DNA from: Microbacterium sp. W4I20
GTDB lineage: Bacteria > Actinomycetota > Actinomycetes > Actinomycetales > Microbacteriaceae
Assembly: GCF_030816505.1 (NCBI RefSeq)
Contig: NZ_JAUSYB010000001.1
Span: 1 to 64,000, forward strand
DNA length: 64,000 nucleotides
Direction of reading: 5' to 3'
Part shown: positions 14,445 through 23,035 of the stretch, piece after piece
Position numbering within the stretch: the stretch's first letter is position 1
Layout: every line of letters starts with the position of its first letter
Program-made: the position numbers and the translations under genes
Notes under the pieces: generated by a model
Told to the model about the DNA's origin: nothing
What the model saw: the letters and a program-made list of their open reading frames with translations, nothing else
Databases searched by the model: none

Positions 14445-15347
14445 ATGCTGCTGCAGCGCGCGCTCGACGCCTACCTGCGTCACGTCACGGTCGAGCGCGG
14501 CCTCAGCGAGCACACGATCGGCGCGTACCGGCGAGATCTGGGCGGCTACCTGGATTGGTTGACCGCCGAGGGGATCGTGGAGTCCGGGGAGGTGACCCCG
14601 GCCGTGATCGGACGGTTCTTCGCGGAGCGGGCCACGGCCGATCCGCCGCCCGCGTCGTCGAGTCTCGCCCGCCTGCAGTCCTCGGTGCGGGGCTGGCACC
14701 GGTTCCTCGCCCGCGAGGGCATCGAGGTCGACGACCCGAGCGGTCGGCTGCGTCCGCCCAAGGCGGCGCGCCGGCTTCCGAAGGCCCTGACGATCGACCA
14801 GGTGGAGCGGCTGCTCTCCGCGCCGTCGGCAGAAGAGCCCATCGGCATCCGCGACCGCGCACTGCTGGAGCTGCTCTACGCCACCGGCGCCCGCGTCTCC
14901 GAGGCGATCGGGCTCGACGTCGACGACCTCGCTCACGGCGACGTGCTGCGGCTGATCGGCAAGGGGTCCAAGGAGCGGATCGTGCCGATCGGCTCGTACG
15001 CCCGGGACGCGGTGGACGCGTACCTGACGAGGGTGCGTCCGGGGCTCGCGGCCAAGGGTCGAGCATCCGCGCGTCTGTTCCTCGGAGCCAGGGGAGCACC
15101 GCTCTCGCGGCAGAGCGCCTGGCTCGTCATCCGCGCCGCCGCCGAGGGCGCCCAGATCACCTCCGAGGTGTCTCCGCACACCCTGCGGCACTCATTCGCC
15201 ACGCATCTGCTCCAGGGCGGGGCCGATGTGCGCGTCGTGCAGGAGCTGCTCGGGCATGCATCCGTCGCGACGACCCAGATCTACACGCATGTCTCCGTCG
15301 ACGCGCTGCGCGACATCTACGCGACCTCGCATCCGCGCGCCCGCTGA
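14445..15347 (+). CDS. xerD: Tyrosine recombinase XerD
   Basis: The protein has 300 residues. An N-terminal SAM-like core-binding domain (residues about 1-90) precedes the catalytic domain. The expected residues are visible: Arg in [12 protein letters not shown], His-x-x-Arg in [12 protein letters not shown], and the nucleophile Tyr in TTQIYTHVS. Together with XerC it resolves chromosome dimers at dif. It begins 2 nt after the Nudix gene and precedes the parA-scpAB segregation genes, the order common in actinobacteria. Confidence 0.93.
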   Translation: MLLQRALDAYLRHVTVERGLSEHTIGAYRRDLGGYLDWLTAEGIVESGEVTPAVIGRFFAERATADPPPASSSLARLQSSVRGWHRFLAREGIEVDDPSGRLRPPKAARRLPKALTIDQVERLLSAPSAEEPIGIRDRALLELLYATGARVSEAIGLDVDDLAHGDVLRLIGKGSKERIVPIGSYARDAVDAYLTRVRPGLAAKGRASARLFLGARGAPLSRQSAWLVIRAAAEGAQITSEVSPHTLRHSFATHLLQGGADVRVVQELLGHASVATTQIYTHVSVDALRDIYATSHPRAR

Positions 15348-15367
15348 ACGACCGGGAGCCGGGCGGC

Positions 15368-15373
15368 TAGAAT
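15368..15373 (+). promoter_or_regulatory. -10 element TAGAAT before parA
   Basis: TAGAAT lies 29 nt before the parA GTG. It would give a short leader that includes the AGGAG at 15393-15397. Confidence 0.4.
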
Positions 15374-15402
15374 CGACCGAGCACGAAGGAGCAGGAGAAC
15401 CG

Positions 15403-16293
15403 GTGGCTGAGAAAACGGCGAAGTCCAGGGCGAAGGCAGAGACGGCCGACGAGACCCCCATGGGACCCACCGGCCGCCCGTATCACGGGTTCGCGATCCC
15501 CGAGCCGCTGAAGTCCCACGGTCCCGCCCGCATCATCGCCCTCTGCAACCAGAAGGGCGGCGTCGGCAAGACGACGACCACCATCAACCTCGCCGCGGCT
15601 CTCGCCGAATACGGTCGCAAGGTGCTCGCGGTCGACTTCGATCCGCAGGGCGCACTCTCCGCGGGGCTCGGTATCCAGACGCACGACGTGCCGACGATCT
15701 ACGACCTCCTGCTCGACACCAAGCGCAACGCGCACGACGCGATCGTGTCGTCCGGCGTCGAGGGTCTCGATGTGATGCCGGCCAACATCGACCTGTCGGC
15801 GGCCGAGGTGCACCTGGTCAACGAGGTCGCCCGTGAGACGATCCTCGCCCGCGTGCTGCGCCAGGTGGCGGGGGAGTACGACGTCATCCTGATCGACTGC
15901 CAGCCGTCGCTCGGTCTGCTCACGGTCAACGCGCTCACCGCGGCGCACGGTGTGATCATCCCGCTCGAGTGCGAGTTCTTCGCTCTGCGCGGCGTGGCGC
16001 TGCTGATCGAGACCATCGACAAGGTCCGCGACCGCCTCAACCCCTCGATCACGATGGATGGTCTGCTCGCGACCATGTACGACTCGCGCACGCTGCACTC
16101 CCGCGAGGTGCTCGAGCGCGTGGTCGAGACGTTCGGCGACGACGTGTTGGAGACCGTGATCGGCCGTACCGTGAAGTTCCCGGACGCCTCGGTCTCGGGC
16201 GTGCCCATCACCGAGTTCGCGCCGGAGCACGCCGCCGCCCAGGCCTACCTGCGGCTGGCGCGGGAACTGGTCGCCCGTGGCGCCGTCGCCTGA
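15403..16293 (+). CDS. ParA/Soj-family ATPase of the xerD-scp cluster
   Basis: The protein has 296 residues and a deviant Walker A (QKGGVGKTTTTINLA), switch I VDFDPQGALSAG and Walker B VILIDCQPSLG, all typical of ParA/Soj. No ParB lies beside it. In actinobacteria this orphan ParA is regularly linked to scpA/scpB, which suggests a role in chromosome organisation. The GTG start has AGGAG 5 nt upstream, and the preceding in-frame region inside xerD lacks homology. scpA starts inside its last codons (17-nt overlap). Confidence 0.92.
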   Translation: MAEKTAKSRAKAETADETPMGPTGRPYHGFAIPEPLKSHGPARIIALCNQKGGVGKTTTTINLAAALAEYGRKVLAVDFDPQGALSAGLGIQTHDVPTIYDLLLDTKRNAHDAIVSSGVEGLDVMPANIDLSAAEVHLVNEVARETILARVLRQVAGEYDVILIDCQPSLGLLTVNALTAAHGVIIPLECEFFALRGVALLIETIDKVRDRLNPSITMDGLLATMYDSRTLHSREVLERVVETFGDDVLETVIGRTVKFPDASVSGVPITEFAPEHAAAQAYLRLARELVARGAVA

Positions 16294-17125
16294 CGAGAAC
16301 CTCGACGTCGGGGTTCCCGAGCCTGTCGAAGGGCCGGACGAGAGCGCGGGCTTCCGCGTCTCCCTGTCGAACTTCGACGGCCCGTTCGACCTGCTGCTGA
16401 ACCTCATCTCGAAGCACGAGATGGACATCACCGAGGTGTCGCTGAGCGCGGTCACCAATGAGTTCATCGCCTATCTGGGTCAGCTCGACGACGATGAAGA
16501 GCTCGAGCAGGCCTCCGAGTTCCTGGTCGTGGCGGCCACCCTTCTCGACATGAAGGTCGCCGGCCTTCTGCCGCAGGGCGAGCTGGTGGATGCCGAGGCG
16601 GTGGCGCTGCTCGAGGCGCGCGACCTGCTGTTCGCGCGGTTGCTGCAATACCGCGCCTTCAAAGAGGTGTCGATCTGGTTCGCACGCTGCCTCCAGCGCG
16701 AGGACCGACGGCATGTGCGTGCGGTCCGCCTCGATGAGAAGCACCGCAAGCAGACACCCGAGCTCGTATGGACGCTCACCGTCGACGACTTCGCGGCCCT
16801 CGCACTCCTCGCCTTCACACCGAAGGAGATCCCGCACGTCGGGCTCGACCACCTGCACGCGCCGCTGGTCAGCATCCGGGAACAGGCGGCGATCGTCGTC
16901 ACGCTGCTGCGGGGAACCGAGTCCGTGAGCTTCCGCGAGCTGGTCGCGGGGGTGACGGAGCCGGGGATCGTGGTCGCCCGCTTCATCTCGGTGCTCGAGC
17001 TCTATCGCCACGCGGCGCTGTCCTTCGAACAACTGGAACCGCTCGGCGAGCTCACGCTCCGCTGGGCCGCTGATACCTGGTCGGACGAGACGCTGGCCAC
17101 ACTGGGAGCCGACTATGACAAATGA
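16277..17125 (+). CDS. scpA: Segregation and condensation protein A
   Basis: The product has 282 residues. ScpA is the kleisin subunit of the SMC-ScpAB condensin. The family core starts at FDGPFDLLLNLISKHEMDI and continues through ASEFLVVAATLLDMKVAGLLP. Residues about 11-20 (VGVPEPVEGP) lie ahead of the core and are encoded by a dispersed 23-bp repeat. The start GTG lies inside parA; no better start follows before the core. It overlaps scpB by 11 nt. Confidence 0.94.
   Translation: MAPSPDENLDVGVPEPVEGPDESAGFRVSLSNFDGPFDLLLNLISKHEMDITEVSLSAVTNEFIAYLGQLDDDEELEQASEFLVVAATLLDMKVAGLLPQGELVDAEAVALLEARDLLFARLLQYRAFKEVSIWFARCLQREDRRHVRAVRLDEKHRKQTPELVWTLTVDDFAALALLAFTPKEIPHVGLDHLHAPLVSIREQAAIVVTLLRGTESVSFRELVAGVTEPGIVVARFISVLELYRHAALSFEQLEPLGELTLRWAADTWSDETLATLGADYDK
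16311..16333 (+). repeat. Dispersed 23-bp repeat, copy inside scpA
   Basis: GGGTTCCCGAGCCTGTCGAA followed by GGG matches 21 of 23 bases of the copy at 46168-46190 in the opposite orientation. Here it is translated in frame as part of the ScpA N-terminal extension. Confidence 0.7.
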
Positions 17126-17744
17126 CCCTCAGACAGCTCCCGAGATCGAGGGCGACGAGCCCGCGGTCGAGCGCACCGTCGAGCCGACGACGCCGCTCAC
17201 CGAGCGCCTCGAGGCGATCCTGCTGATCGTCGACGAACCCATCGGACTGATGGCGCTGGCCGCTGCCGTCGGCTCGCCGGTGCCTGCCGTGCGGCAGTCG
17301 CTGGAGACCCTCGTGGACGACTACGACGGCCGAGGCCAGGGTCCGCGCCGCGGCTTCGAGCTGCGTGAGGTCGGCGGAGGGTGGCGCCTGTACGTGCGCG
17401 AGGACCACGACGACCTCGTCGCCGAGTTCATCGGCGGGCAGGCACCGGCGCGATTGTCGCAGGCGGCGCTCGAGACGCTCGCGGTCATCGCCTACAAGCA
17501 GCCGGTGACCCGCAGCCAGGTCGCCTCCATCCGCGCCGTGAACGTCGATTCCGTGGTGCGCACGCTCCTCGCGCGCGGGCTCATCACCGAGCTGTTCGCC
17601 GACTCCGAGACCGGCGCCATCAACTACGGCACGTCTGACGCGCTGCTGCAGCACCTGGGCATCAACTCGCTCGACGAGCTGCCCCCGATCTCTCCGCTGC
17701 TCGACGACGGTGCAGACGGCTTCGACGAAGGAGTCATCCGATGA
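17115..17744 (+). CDS. scpB: Segregation and condensation protein B
   Basis: The product has 209 residues. ScpB dimers bind the ScpA kleisin and regulate the SMC ATPase. The winged-helix layout is visible in LTERLEAILLIVDEPIGLMALA and in the family motif LSQAALETLAVIAYKQPVTR, followed by SQVASIRAVNVD. The ATG lies within the scpA 3' end. It ends in FDEGVIR, whose codons overlap the start of the next small ORF. Confidence 0.94.
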   Translation: MTNDPQTAPEIEGDEPAVERTVEPTTPLTERLEAILLIVDEPIGLMALAAAVGSPVPAVRQSLETLVDDYDGRGQGPRRGFELREVGGGWRLYVREDHDDLVAEFIGGQAPARLSQAALETLAVIAYKQPVTRSQVASIRAVNVDSVVRTLLARGLITELFADSETGAINYGTSDALLQHLGINSLDELPPISPLLDDGADGFDEGVIR

Positions 17745-17822
17745 CTGAAGTCTCTCCGTCCACTCGTTCGGCGACCCGGGCTGCGGATATCCATTTCGAT
17801 GAAGGAGTTATCCGATGACTGA
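17721..17822 (+). repeat. Duplicated scpB/rluB coupling junction (two 28-bp copies)
   Basis: The segment at 17721-17748 and the one at 17795-17822 match at 26 of 28 positions and lie 74 nt apart. Each contains the end of a reading frame (FDEGVIR), the ribosome binding site GAAGGAG and an ATGA stop/start overlap. Both differences are C/T at third positions of synonymous codons (Asp and Val). Confidence 0.85.
17741..17818 (+). CDS. Possible 25-residue microprotein between scpB and rluB
   Basis: The frame begins [20 protein letters not shown] and ends EGVIR. It starts in an ATGA overlap with the scpB stop and ends in an ATGA overlap with the rluB start, with GAAGGAG before both. It may be translated simply because ribosomes need to pass from scpB to rluB, so its product may have no function. 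No homologue is known to me. Confidence 0.35.
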   Translation: MTEVSPSTRSATRAADIHFDEGVIR

Positions 17823-18630
17823 TTTCCCGGCCCAGGAGGGCGCTTCCTCTCCCGACCTGCCCGACGGCGTGCGCCTGCAGAAGGTGCTGGCTGCGGCGGG
17901 CGTCGCTTCGCGGCGCGTCGTCGAGAACTACATCACCGAGGGACGTATCCGCGTCAACGGCGAGGTCGTCACCGAGCAGGGCCGGCGCATCGACCCCGAG
18001 CACGACTTGGTCGACGTCGACGGCACGGCCATCCAGCTCGACGTCTCCAAGCGCTACGTGATGCTCAACAAGCCCACCGGTGTCGTCAGCAGCATGAAGG
18101 ACGAGAACGGCAGACCGGACCTCCGTCGCTTCACCGCGGACTACGAGGAGCGCCTGTACAACGTCGGCCGATTGGATGCCGAGACGAGCGGTCTGCTGAT
18201 CCTCACGAACGACGGCGACCTGGCCCACGTGCTTGCCCACCCCTCTTTCGGGGTCACGAAGGTGTACATCGCCAAGGTCGAGGGAACGGTCACGGCGCAG
18301 ACGATCGCGAAGCTCACGAAGGGGATCGAGCTCGAAGACGGCCCGATCGCCGCCGACAAGGCGCGCCTGCTGGACACCTCTCGTGGGTCGAGCCTGGTGG
18401 AGCTGACCCTGCACTCCGGGCGCAATCGAATCGTGCGACGGATGCTCGCGGCGGTCGATCACCCGGTCACGGAACTCGTGCGACGCCAGTTCGGTCCTCT
18501 CCACCTGGGAACCCTCCCGGCGGGGAAGACGCGGGAACTGAGTAAAATCGAACTCGGCGCGCTTTTGACCTTGTCGCGCAGTGATTCCGGTGTCGCCGAG
18601 GCGCCAGGCGAGCAGCAGGAGAACGAGTGA
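17815..18630 (+). CDS. rluB: Pseudouridine synthase RluB/RsuA family
   Basis: The protein has 271 residues. An S4 domain (LQKVLAAAGVASRRVVENYI) is followed by the pseudouridine synthase domain with the catalytic motif YNVGRLDAETSGLLILTNDG, where Asp is the nucleophile. RluB-type enzymes modify U2605 in 23S rRNA. The start has GAAGGAG 7 nt upstream in the duplicated junction. The stop overlaps the GTG of tyrA. Confidence 0.93.
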   Translation: MTDFPAQEGASSPDLPDGVRLQKVLAAAGVASRRVVENYITEGRIRVNGEVVTEQGRRIDPEHDLVDVDGTAIQLDVSKRYVMLNKPTGVVSSMKDENGRPDLRRFTADYEERLYNVGRLDAETSGLLILTNDGDLAHVLAHPSFGVTKVYIAKVEGTVTAQTIAKLTKGIELEDGPIAADKARLLDTSRGSSLVELTLHSGRNRIVRRMLAAVDHPVTELVRRQFGPLHLGTLPAGKTRELSKIELGALLTLSRSDSGVAEAPGEQQENE

Positions 18631-19763
18631 CCGATACGACGAGTGCGCCCACGGTGCGGAAGGCCGGTGCTGTCGCGCCCCGCCTCTCCGGCACCGTCCG
18701 CATCGTCGGCGCCGGTCTGCTCGGTGCGAGCGTCGGGCATGCCCTCCGAACGAAGGGGATCGACGTCGTCCTCACCGACGCGTCGCCCGCACAGCTGCGC
18801 CTCGCCGTCGACTACGGCGCCGGCCGGCTCGCCGATGACGCGGATGCCCCGACGCTGATCGTCGTGGCTGTGCCGCCGGACGTCACGGCCGACGTCATCG
18901 AGGCCGAGCTCGCGCGCTACCCGGACGCCGTTGTCACGGATGTCGCCAGCGTCAAGCTCGAGCCTTTCCGAACCCTCCAGGCCCGCGGAGTCGACCTCAC
19001 GCGCTACATCGGCTCGCATCCGCTGGCCGGCCGAGAGCGCGGCGGAGCGATCTCCGCCCGCGCCGATCTGTTCATCGGCCGCCCCTGGGTGGTCTGCCGC
19101 GACGAGGACACGAAGGCCTCCGACCTCGCGCTCGTCGAGGCGCTCGCGCTGGACGTCGGCGCGATGCCGCTGGAGATGACGCCGGAGGAGCACGACCGCT
19201 CGGTCGCCCTCACCTCGCACGTGCCGCAGGTCGTGGCCAGCCTGCTCGCTGCGCGGCTCGCCGGGGCTGAGGAGGGCGCTCTGCGCCTCGCTGGCCAGGG
19301 CGTGCGCGACACGACGCGCATCGCGGCATCCGCTCCCGAATTGTGGGTGCAGATCCTCGGTGCGAACGCCGGGCCGGTCGTCGAGATCCTCGACGCGCTT
19401 GCCGCCGACCTCGGAGAGATCTCCGACGCGCTGCGCGAGCCCGGAGCGCCGGGTGCGCGCCGCGTCGTCGCCGAGACGATCCGTCAGGGCAACGACGGTG
19501 TCGAGCGGCTTCCGGGCAAGCACGGGCAGAACCGGCGCTTCGAGTCCCTCGTGGTGATGATCGACGACACCGCCGGTCAGCTCGGGCGCCTCTTCGGAGA
19601 GCTCGGCGAACTCGGCGTGAACGTCGAAGATCTGCGGTTGGAGCACTCGCCGGGCGCACAGTTCGGTCTCGCCGAGATCAGCGTCGAGCCGGCGGCTCTG
19701 CACGGCGCGATCGCAGGACTTCAGGAACGCGGATGGCGGATTGCAGGGAACACGAATGACTGA
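18627..19763 (+). CDS. tyrA: Prephenate dehydrogenase
   Basis: The product has 378 residues. The N-terminal Rossmann motif is IVGAGLLGASVG. The substrate region includes IGSHPLAGRERGG, with the His and Arg typical of prephenate dehydrogenases. A C-terminal ACT-like segment (RFESLVVMIDDTAGQLGRLF) suggests feedback control by an amino acid. It makes 4-hydroxyphenylpyruvate for tyrosine synthesis. The GTG start overlaps the rluB stop. Confidence 0.92.
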   Translation: MTDTTSAPTVRKAGAVAPRLSGTVRIVGAGLLGASVGHALRTKGIDVVLTDASPAQLRLAVDYGAGRLADDADAPTLIVVAVPPDVTADVIEAELARYPDAVVTDVASVKLEPFRTLQARGVDLTRYIGSHPLAGRERGGAISARADLFIGRPWVVCRDEDTKASDLALVEALALDVGAMPLEMTPEEHDRSVALTSHVPQVVASLLAARLAGAEEGALRLAGQGVRDTTRIAASAPELWVQILGANAGPVVEILDALAADLGEISDALREPGAPGARRVVAETIRQGNDGVERLPGKHGQNRRFESLVVMIDDTAGQLGRLFGELGELGVNVEDLRLEHSPGAQFGLAEISVEPAALHGAIAGLQERGWRIAGNTND

Positions 19764-20460
19764 CACCTCCCTCTCGTCCACGGACGCCACCAAGTTCATC
19801 GCGATCGACGGTCCTGCCGGTTCCGGAAAGTCCAGCGTGTCGAAGGCTGTCGCCCGTCGGCTCGGCCTCGGCTACCTCGACACCGGTTCGGCGTACCGCG
19901 CCCTCGCGTGGCACGTGCTCGACCGTGGGGCCGACACGGCGGATGCCGATGCCGTGCTCGCCGCAGCATCCGAATTCCCCGTCGTGCTCGGACTCGATCC
20001 CGACGACCGCACCGTGCGCGTCGGCGACCTGGAGGTGACCGACGCGATCCGCGATCCGCGGGTCTCCGGAGCGGTGAGCGGTGTGGCCCGGGTGCCCGCC
20101 GTGCGTGCACAGGTGAACGAGCTGTTCCGCGCGCTCGTCTCCGATGCTCCGTACTCGGCCGTCGTCGTCGAAGGGCGCGACATCACGACCGTCGTGGCTC
20201 CCGATGCGCCGGTCCGCATCCTCTTGACCGCCGCGCCCGAGGTGCGCGCGGCACGTCGAGCCGGCGAACTCGCCGGTGAGAACGCGGATGCCGTCGCCGC
20301 GGCGTTGCACAAGCGTGACGCCTCCGACAGCGCCGTCGTCGACTTCCTCAACGCCGCAGACGGCGTCGAGGTCGTCGACTCGACGGACCTTGACTTTTCC
20401 CAGACCATCGACGCCGTTCTCTCGGTGATCGAGCAACACCGAGGAGCACACAGTGGCTGA
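19756..20460 (+). CDS. cmk: Cytidylate kinase
   Basis: This 234-residue kinase phosphorylates CMP and dCMP. The P-loop is [17 protein letters not shown], followed by the family motif [10 protein letters not shown]. The conserved [12 protein letters not shown] and the Arg-rich lid (AARRAGEL) are present. The ATG overlaps the end of tyrA, with AGGGA upstream. der overlaps its last codons by 8 nt, a pairing conserved in actinobacteria. Confidence 0.95.
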   Translation: MTDTSLSSTDATKFIAIDGPAGSGKSSVSKAVARRLGLGYLDTGSAYRALAWHVLDRGADTADADAVLAAASEFPVVLGLDPDDRTVRVGDLEVTDAIRDPRVSGAVSGVARVPAVRAQVNELFRALVSDAPYSAVVVEGRDITTVVAPDAPVRILLTAAPEVRAARRAGELAGENADAVAAALHKRDASDSAVVDFLNAADGVEVVDSTDLDFSQTIDAVLSVIEQHRGAHSG

Positions 20461-21973
20461 CGACGAATACGAAGGCGGCCCCGACCAGCTCGCCGAGAAG
20501 ATGGACCAGATCGACGAGGAGCTCGCCGAGCAGCGCGCGGAGACGCTGCGCGCCGGCCTCGCCGACTACGACCTGGACGATGAGGATGCAGCGCTGCTCG
20601 CCGGTATCACGCAGGGCGAGGACGGCATCCTGTTCACCCCGGCGCTGCCGGTGGTGGCGATCGTCGGACGGCCGAACGTGGGCAAGTCCGCGCTCGTCAA
20701 CCGCATCCTCGGCCGCCGCGAGGCTGTCGTGGAGGACACCCCCGGTGTGACCCGCGACCGCGTGACGTACAAGGCCGAGTGGGCCGACCGCCGCTTCTCG
20801 CTGGTGGACACCGGCGGCTGGGAGCCCGACGCCCGCGGCATCGACCGCTCGGTCGCCATGCAGGCGGAGGTCGCGATCGACCTGGCCGACATGGTCCTCT
20901 TCGTGGTCGACGCGATGGTCGGCGCCACGTCGACAGACGAGCACGTCGTGAAGCTGCTCCGCAAGAGCGGCAAGCCCGTCTTCCTCGTCGCGAACAAGAT
21001 CGATGACACGCGTCAGGAGCCGGAAGCGGCGGCGCTGTGGAACCTGGGTCTCGGCGAGCCGTACCCCGTCTCGGCCATCCACGGCCGCGGTGTCGCGGAT
21101 CTGCTGGACGCGGTCCTGAAGAAGTTGCCGGAGGTCTCGGCCGTCGCGAAGCAGGAGTTCGGCGGACCGCGCCGGGTCGCGATCCTCGGCCGTCCGAACG
21201 TCGGCAAGTCGTCGCTGCTGAACAAGGCGGCGGGCGAAGAGCGCGTTGTCGTGAACGAGCTCGCCGGTACGACCCGCGACCCGGTGGACGAGGTGGTGGA
21301 GCTCGGCGGGAAGATGTGGCGCCTGGTCGACACCGCCGGCATCCGTCGTCGCGTGCACATGGCGCAGGGGGCGGACTTCTACGCGTCGCTCCGTACCTCT
21401 GCCGCGCTGGAGAAGGCGGAGGTCGCTGTCGTCGTGCTCGACGTGTCGGAGACGATCAGCGAGCAGGACGTGCGGATCATCGACCTCGTGCTGGAGTCGG
21501 GCCGGTCGCTCGTGCTCGCGTTCAACAAGTGGGATCGCCTGAACGACGACGACCTGGAGAACCAGGACCGACGCCGCTACCTCGAGCGTGAGATCGAACA
21601 GGACCTCGCGCACGTGGCGTGGGCGCCGCGCGTGAACATCTCGGCGAAGACCGGTCGTCACCTCGACAAGCTGGTTCCGGCGCTGGAGACGGCGCTCGAG
21701 AACTGGGATCGCCGTATCCCGACGGGCAAGTTCAACGCGTTCCTCGCCGAGCTCGTGGCCGAGCACCCGCACCCGCTGCGCGGTGGCAAGCAGCCGCGCA
21801 TCCTGTTCGGCACGCAGGCGTCGACGCGTCCGCCGACGTTCGTGCTGTTCACGACCGGATTCCTCGACCCCGGCTACCGCCGCTTCATTCAGCGTCGTCT
21901 GCGGGAGCTGTACTCGTTCGAGGGAACGCCGATCGTCGTGAATATGCGCGTGCGTGAGAAGCGCCAGCGCTGA
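20453..21973 (+). CDS. der: Ribosome-associated GTPase Der (EngA)
   Basis: The protein has 506 residues with two G domains in tandem: G1 motifs [12 protein letters not shown] and [13 protein letters not shown], and G4 motifs NKID and NKWD. A C-terminal KH-like domain ends in [10 protein letters not shown]. Der is an essential factor in 50S subunit assembly. An acidic N-terminal extension of about 60 residues precedes the first G domain, as in other actinobacteria. The start is GTG. Confidence 0.96.
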   Translation: MADDEYEGGPDQLAEKMDQIDEELAEQRAETLRAGLADYDLDDEDAALLAGITQGEDGILFTPALPVVAIVGRPNVGKSALVNRILGRREAVVEDTPGVTRDRVTYKAEWADRRFSLVDTGGWEPDARGIDRSVAMQAEVAIDLADMVLFVVDAMVGATSTDEHVVKLLRKSGKPVFLVANKIDDTRQEPEAAALWNLGLGEPYPVSAIHGRGVADLLDAVLKKLPEVSAVAKQEFGGPRRVAILGRPNVGKSSLLNKAAGEERVVVNELAGTTRDPVDEVVELGGKMWRLVDTAGIRRRVHMAQGADFYASLRTSAALEKAEVAVVVLDVSETISEQDVRIIDLVLESGRSLVLAFNKWDRLNDDDLENQDRRRYLEREIEQDLAHVAWAPRVNISAKTGRHLDKLVPALETALENWDRRIPTGKFNAFLAELVAEHPHPLRGGKQPRILFGTQASTRPPTFVLFTTGFLDPGYRRFIQRRLRELYSFEGTPIVVNMRVREKRQR

Positions 21974-22034
21974 CCTGTTCCCGCCTGTGTCGCGGTGTGG
22001 TGCCGATAGCCGGATGCTGTGAAAGGCTGAAGGG

Positions 22035-22958
22035 GTGACTGTCGTACCTCCTGCTGCCGGTGAGCCGCGTCGCCCCGAGGGTCCGCGGAACCCGGGCGAT
22101 GCCTGGGTGGTCGCCGAGTCGGGGGAGAAGTACTGGGGGCGTTTCGGCGCCGCGGGACTTCTCGCCTTCGACCCCGCGCGCGGCATCCTGCTGCAGCATC
22201 GCGTGTCATGGAGTCACTTCGGTGGCACGTGGGGGCTGCCGGGCGGCGCTCTGCACGAGGGCGAGACGGCGATCGTCGGTGCGATCCGCGAGGCGCAGGA
22301 AGAAGCGGGCGTGCCCGATGGCGCGGTGCGCGCGCGGTTCATCAGCGTGCTCGATCTCGGGATCTGGGCGTACACGACAGTGGTCGCCGATGTGGTCAGA
22401 CCGTTCGACCCGGTGATCAGCGACCCGGAGAGCGTTGCGCTCGGATGGGTGCCGGTCGACGAGGTCGCGGCACTTCCGCTGCACCCCGGGTTCGGGGCGG
22501 CGTGGCCGGCGCTGCGCGCGCAGCTCGAGGTGTTCCCGGCTGTCGTGGTCGATGCGGCGAATGTGGTCGGCTCGGTGCCGGACGGGTGGTGGAAAGATCG
22601 TGCCGGAGCAGCCTCTCGACTACGCGGGCGTCTCGAGGGTCTTGCTGTGCCGGGGACGGATCTGGGCGTCGACGGGGACCTGTGGTTCCCCGAGGTGTCG
22701 ATGGTGGTCGAGGGCCAGGCGCGAGGTCTCAATACAGGCGGCGATTCGGCTTCCGTGTCGGTGATCAAGGCGGATGCTGCCGGCGATGACGCGATCGTGA
22801 CCGAGGTCGAGCGTCAGGTTGCGGCCGGACGGACGGTCGTGGCGGTGACGAGCGATCGGGCGCTGCGCGAGCGTGTCGAGCGTGCAGGTGCTGCGCGTGT
22901 GCAGTCGGCGGGGTGGCTCGTCGATCTGCTGGCCCGGGCCGAACGCGCGAGCGGCTGA
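22035..22958 (+). CDS. Nudix hydrolase fused to a NYN/PIN-like domain
   Basis: The protein has 307 residues. Residues about 35-165 form a Nudix domain with the box GGALHEGETAIVGAIREAQE followed by EAG. The C-terminal part starts with VVVDAANVVGSVPDGWWKDR and later has VVAVTSDRALRERV. This is the pattern of NYN/PIN-type nuclease folds, with an early Asp-x-x-Asn and a late Ser-Asp. The pair may form a nucleotide- and RNA-processing enzyme, but substrates are unknown. The start is GTG with AAGGGG upstream. It is not coupled to der. Confidence 0.82.
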   Translation: MTVVPPAAGEPRRPEGPRNPGDAWVVAESGEKYWGRFGAAGLLAFDPARGILLQHRVSWSHFGGTWGLPGGALHEGETAIVGAIREAQEEAGVPDGAVRARFISVLDLGIWAYTTVVADVVRPFDPVISDPESVALGWVPVDEVAALPLHPGFGAAWPALRAQLEVFPAVVVDAANVVGSVPDGWWKDRAGAASRLRGRLEGLAVPGTDLGVDGDLWFPEVSMVVEGQARGLNTGGDSASVSVIKADAAGDDAIVTEVERQVAAGRTVVAVTSDRALRERVERAGAARVQSAGWLVDLLARAERASG

Positions 22959-23035
22959 CTCGAGCGGGTGACCCGAGCGGCGCGAACAGCTGACGCAGAC
23001 GCACGGGTGACTCGCACGAACGGCTGACGTTCTCG

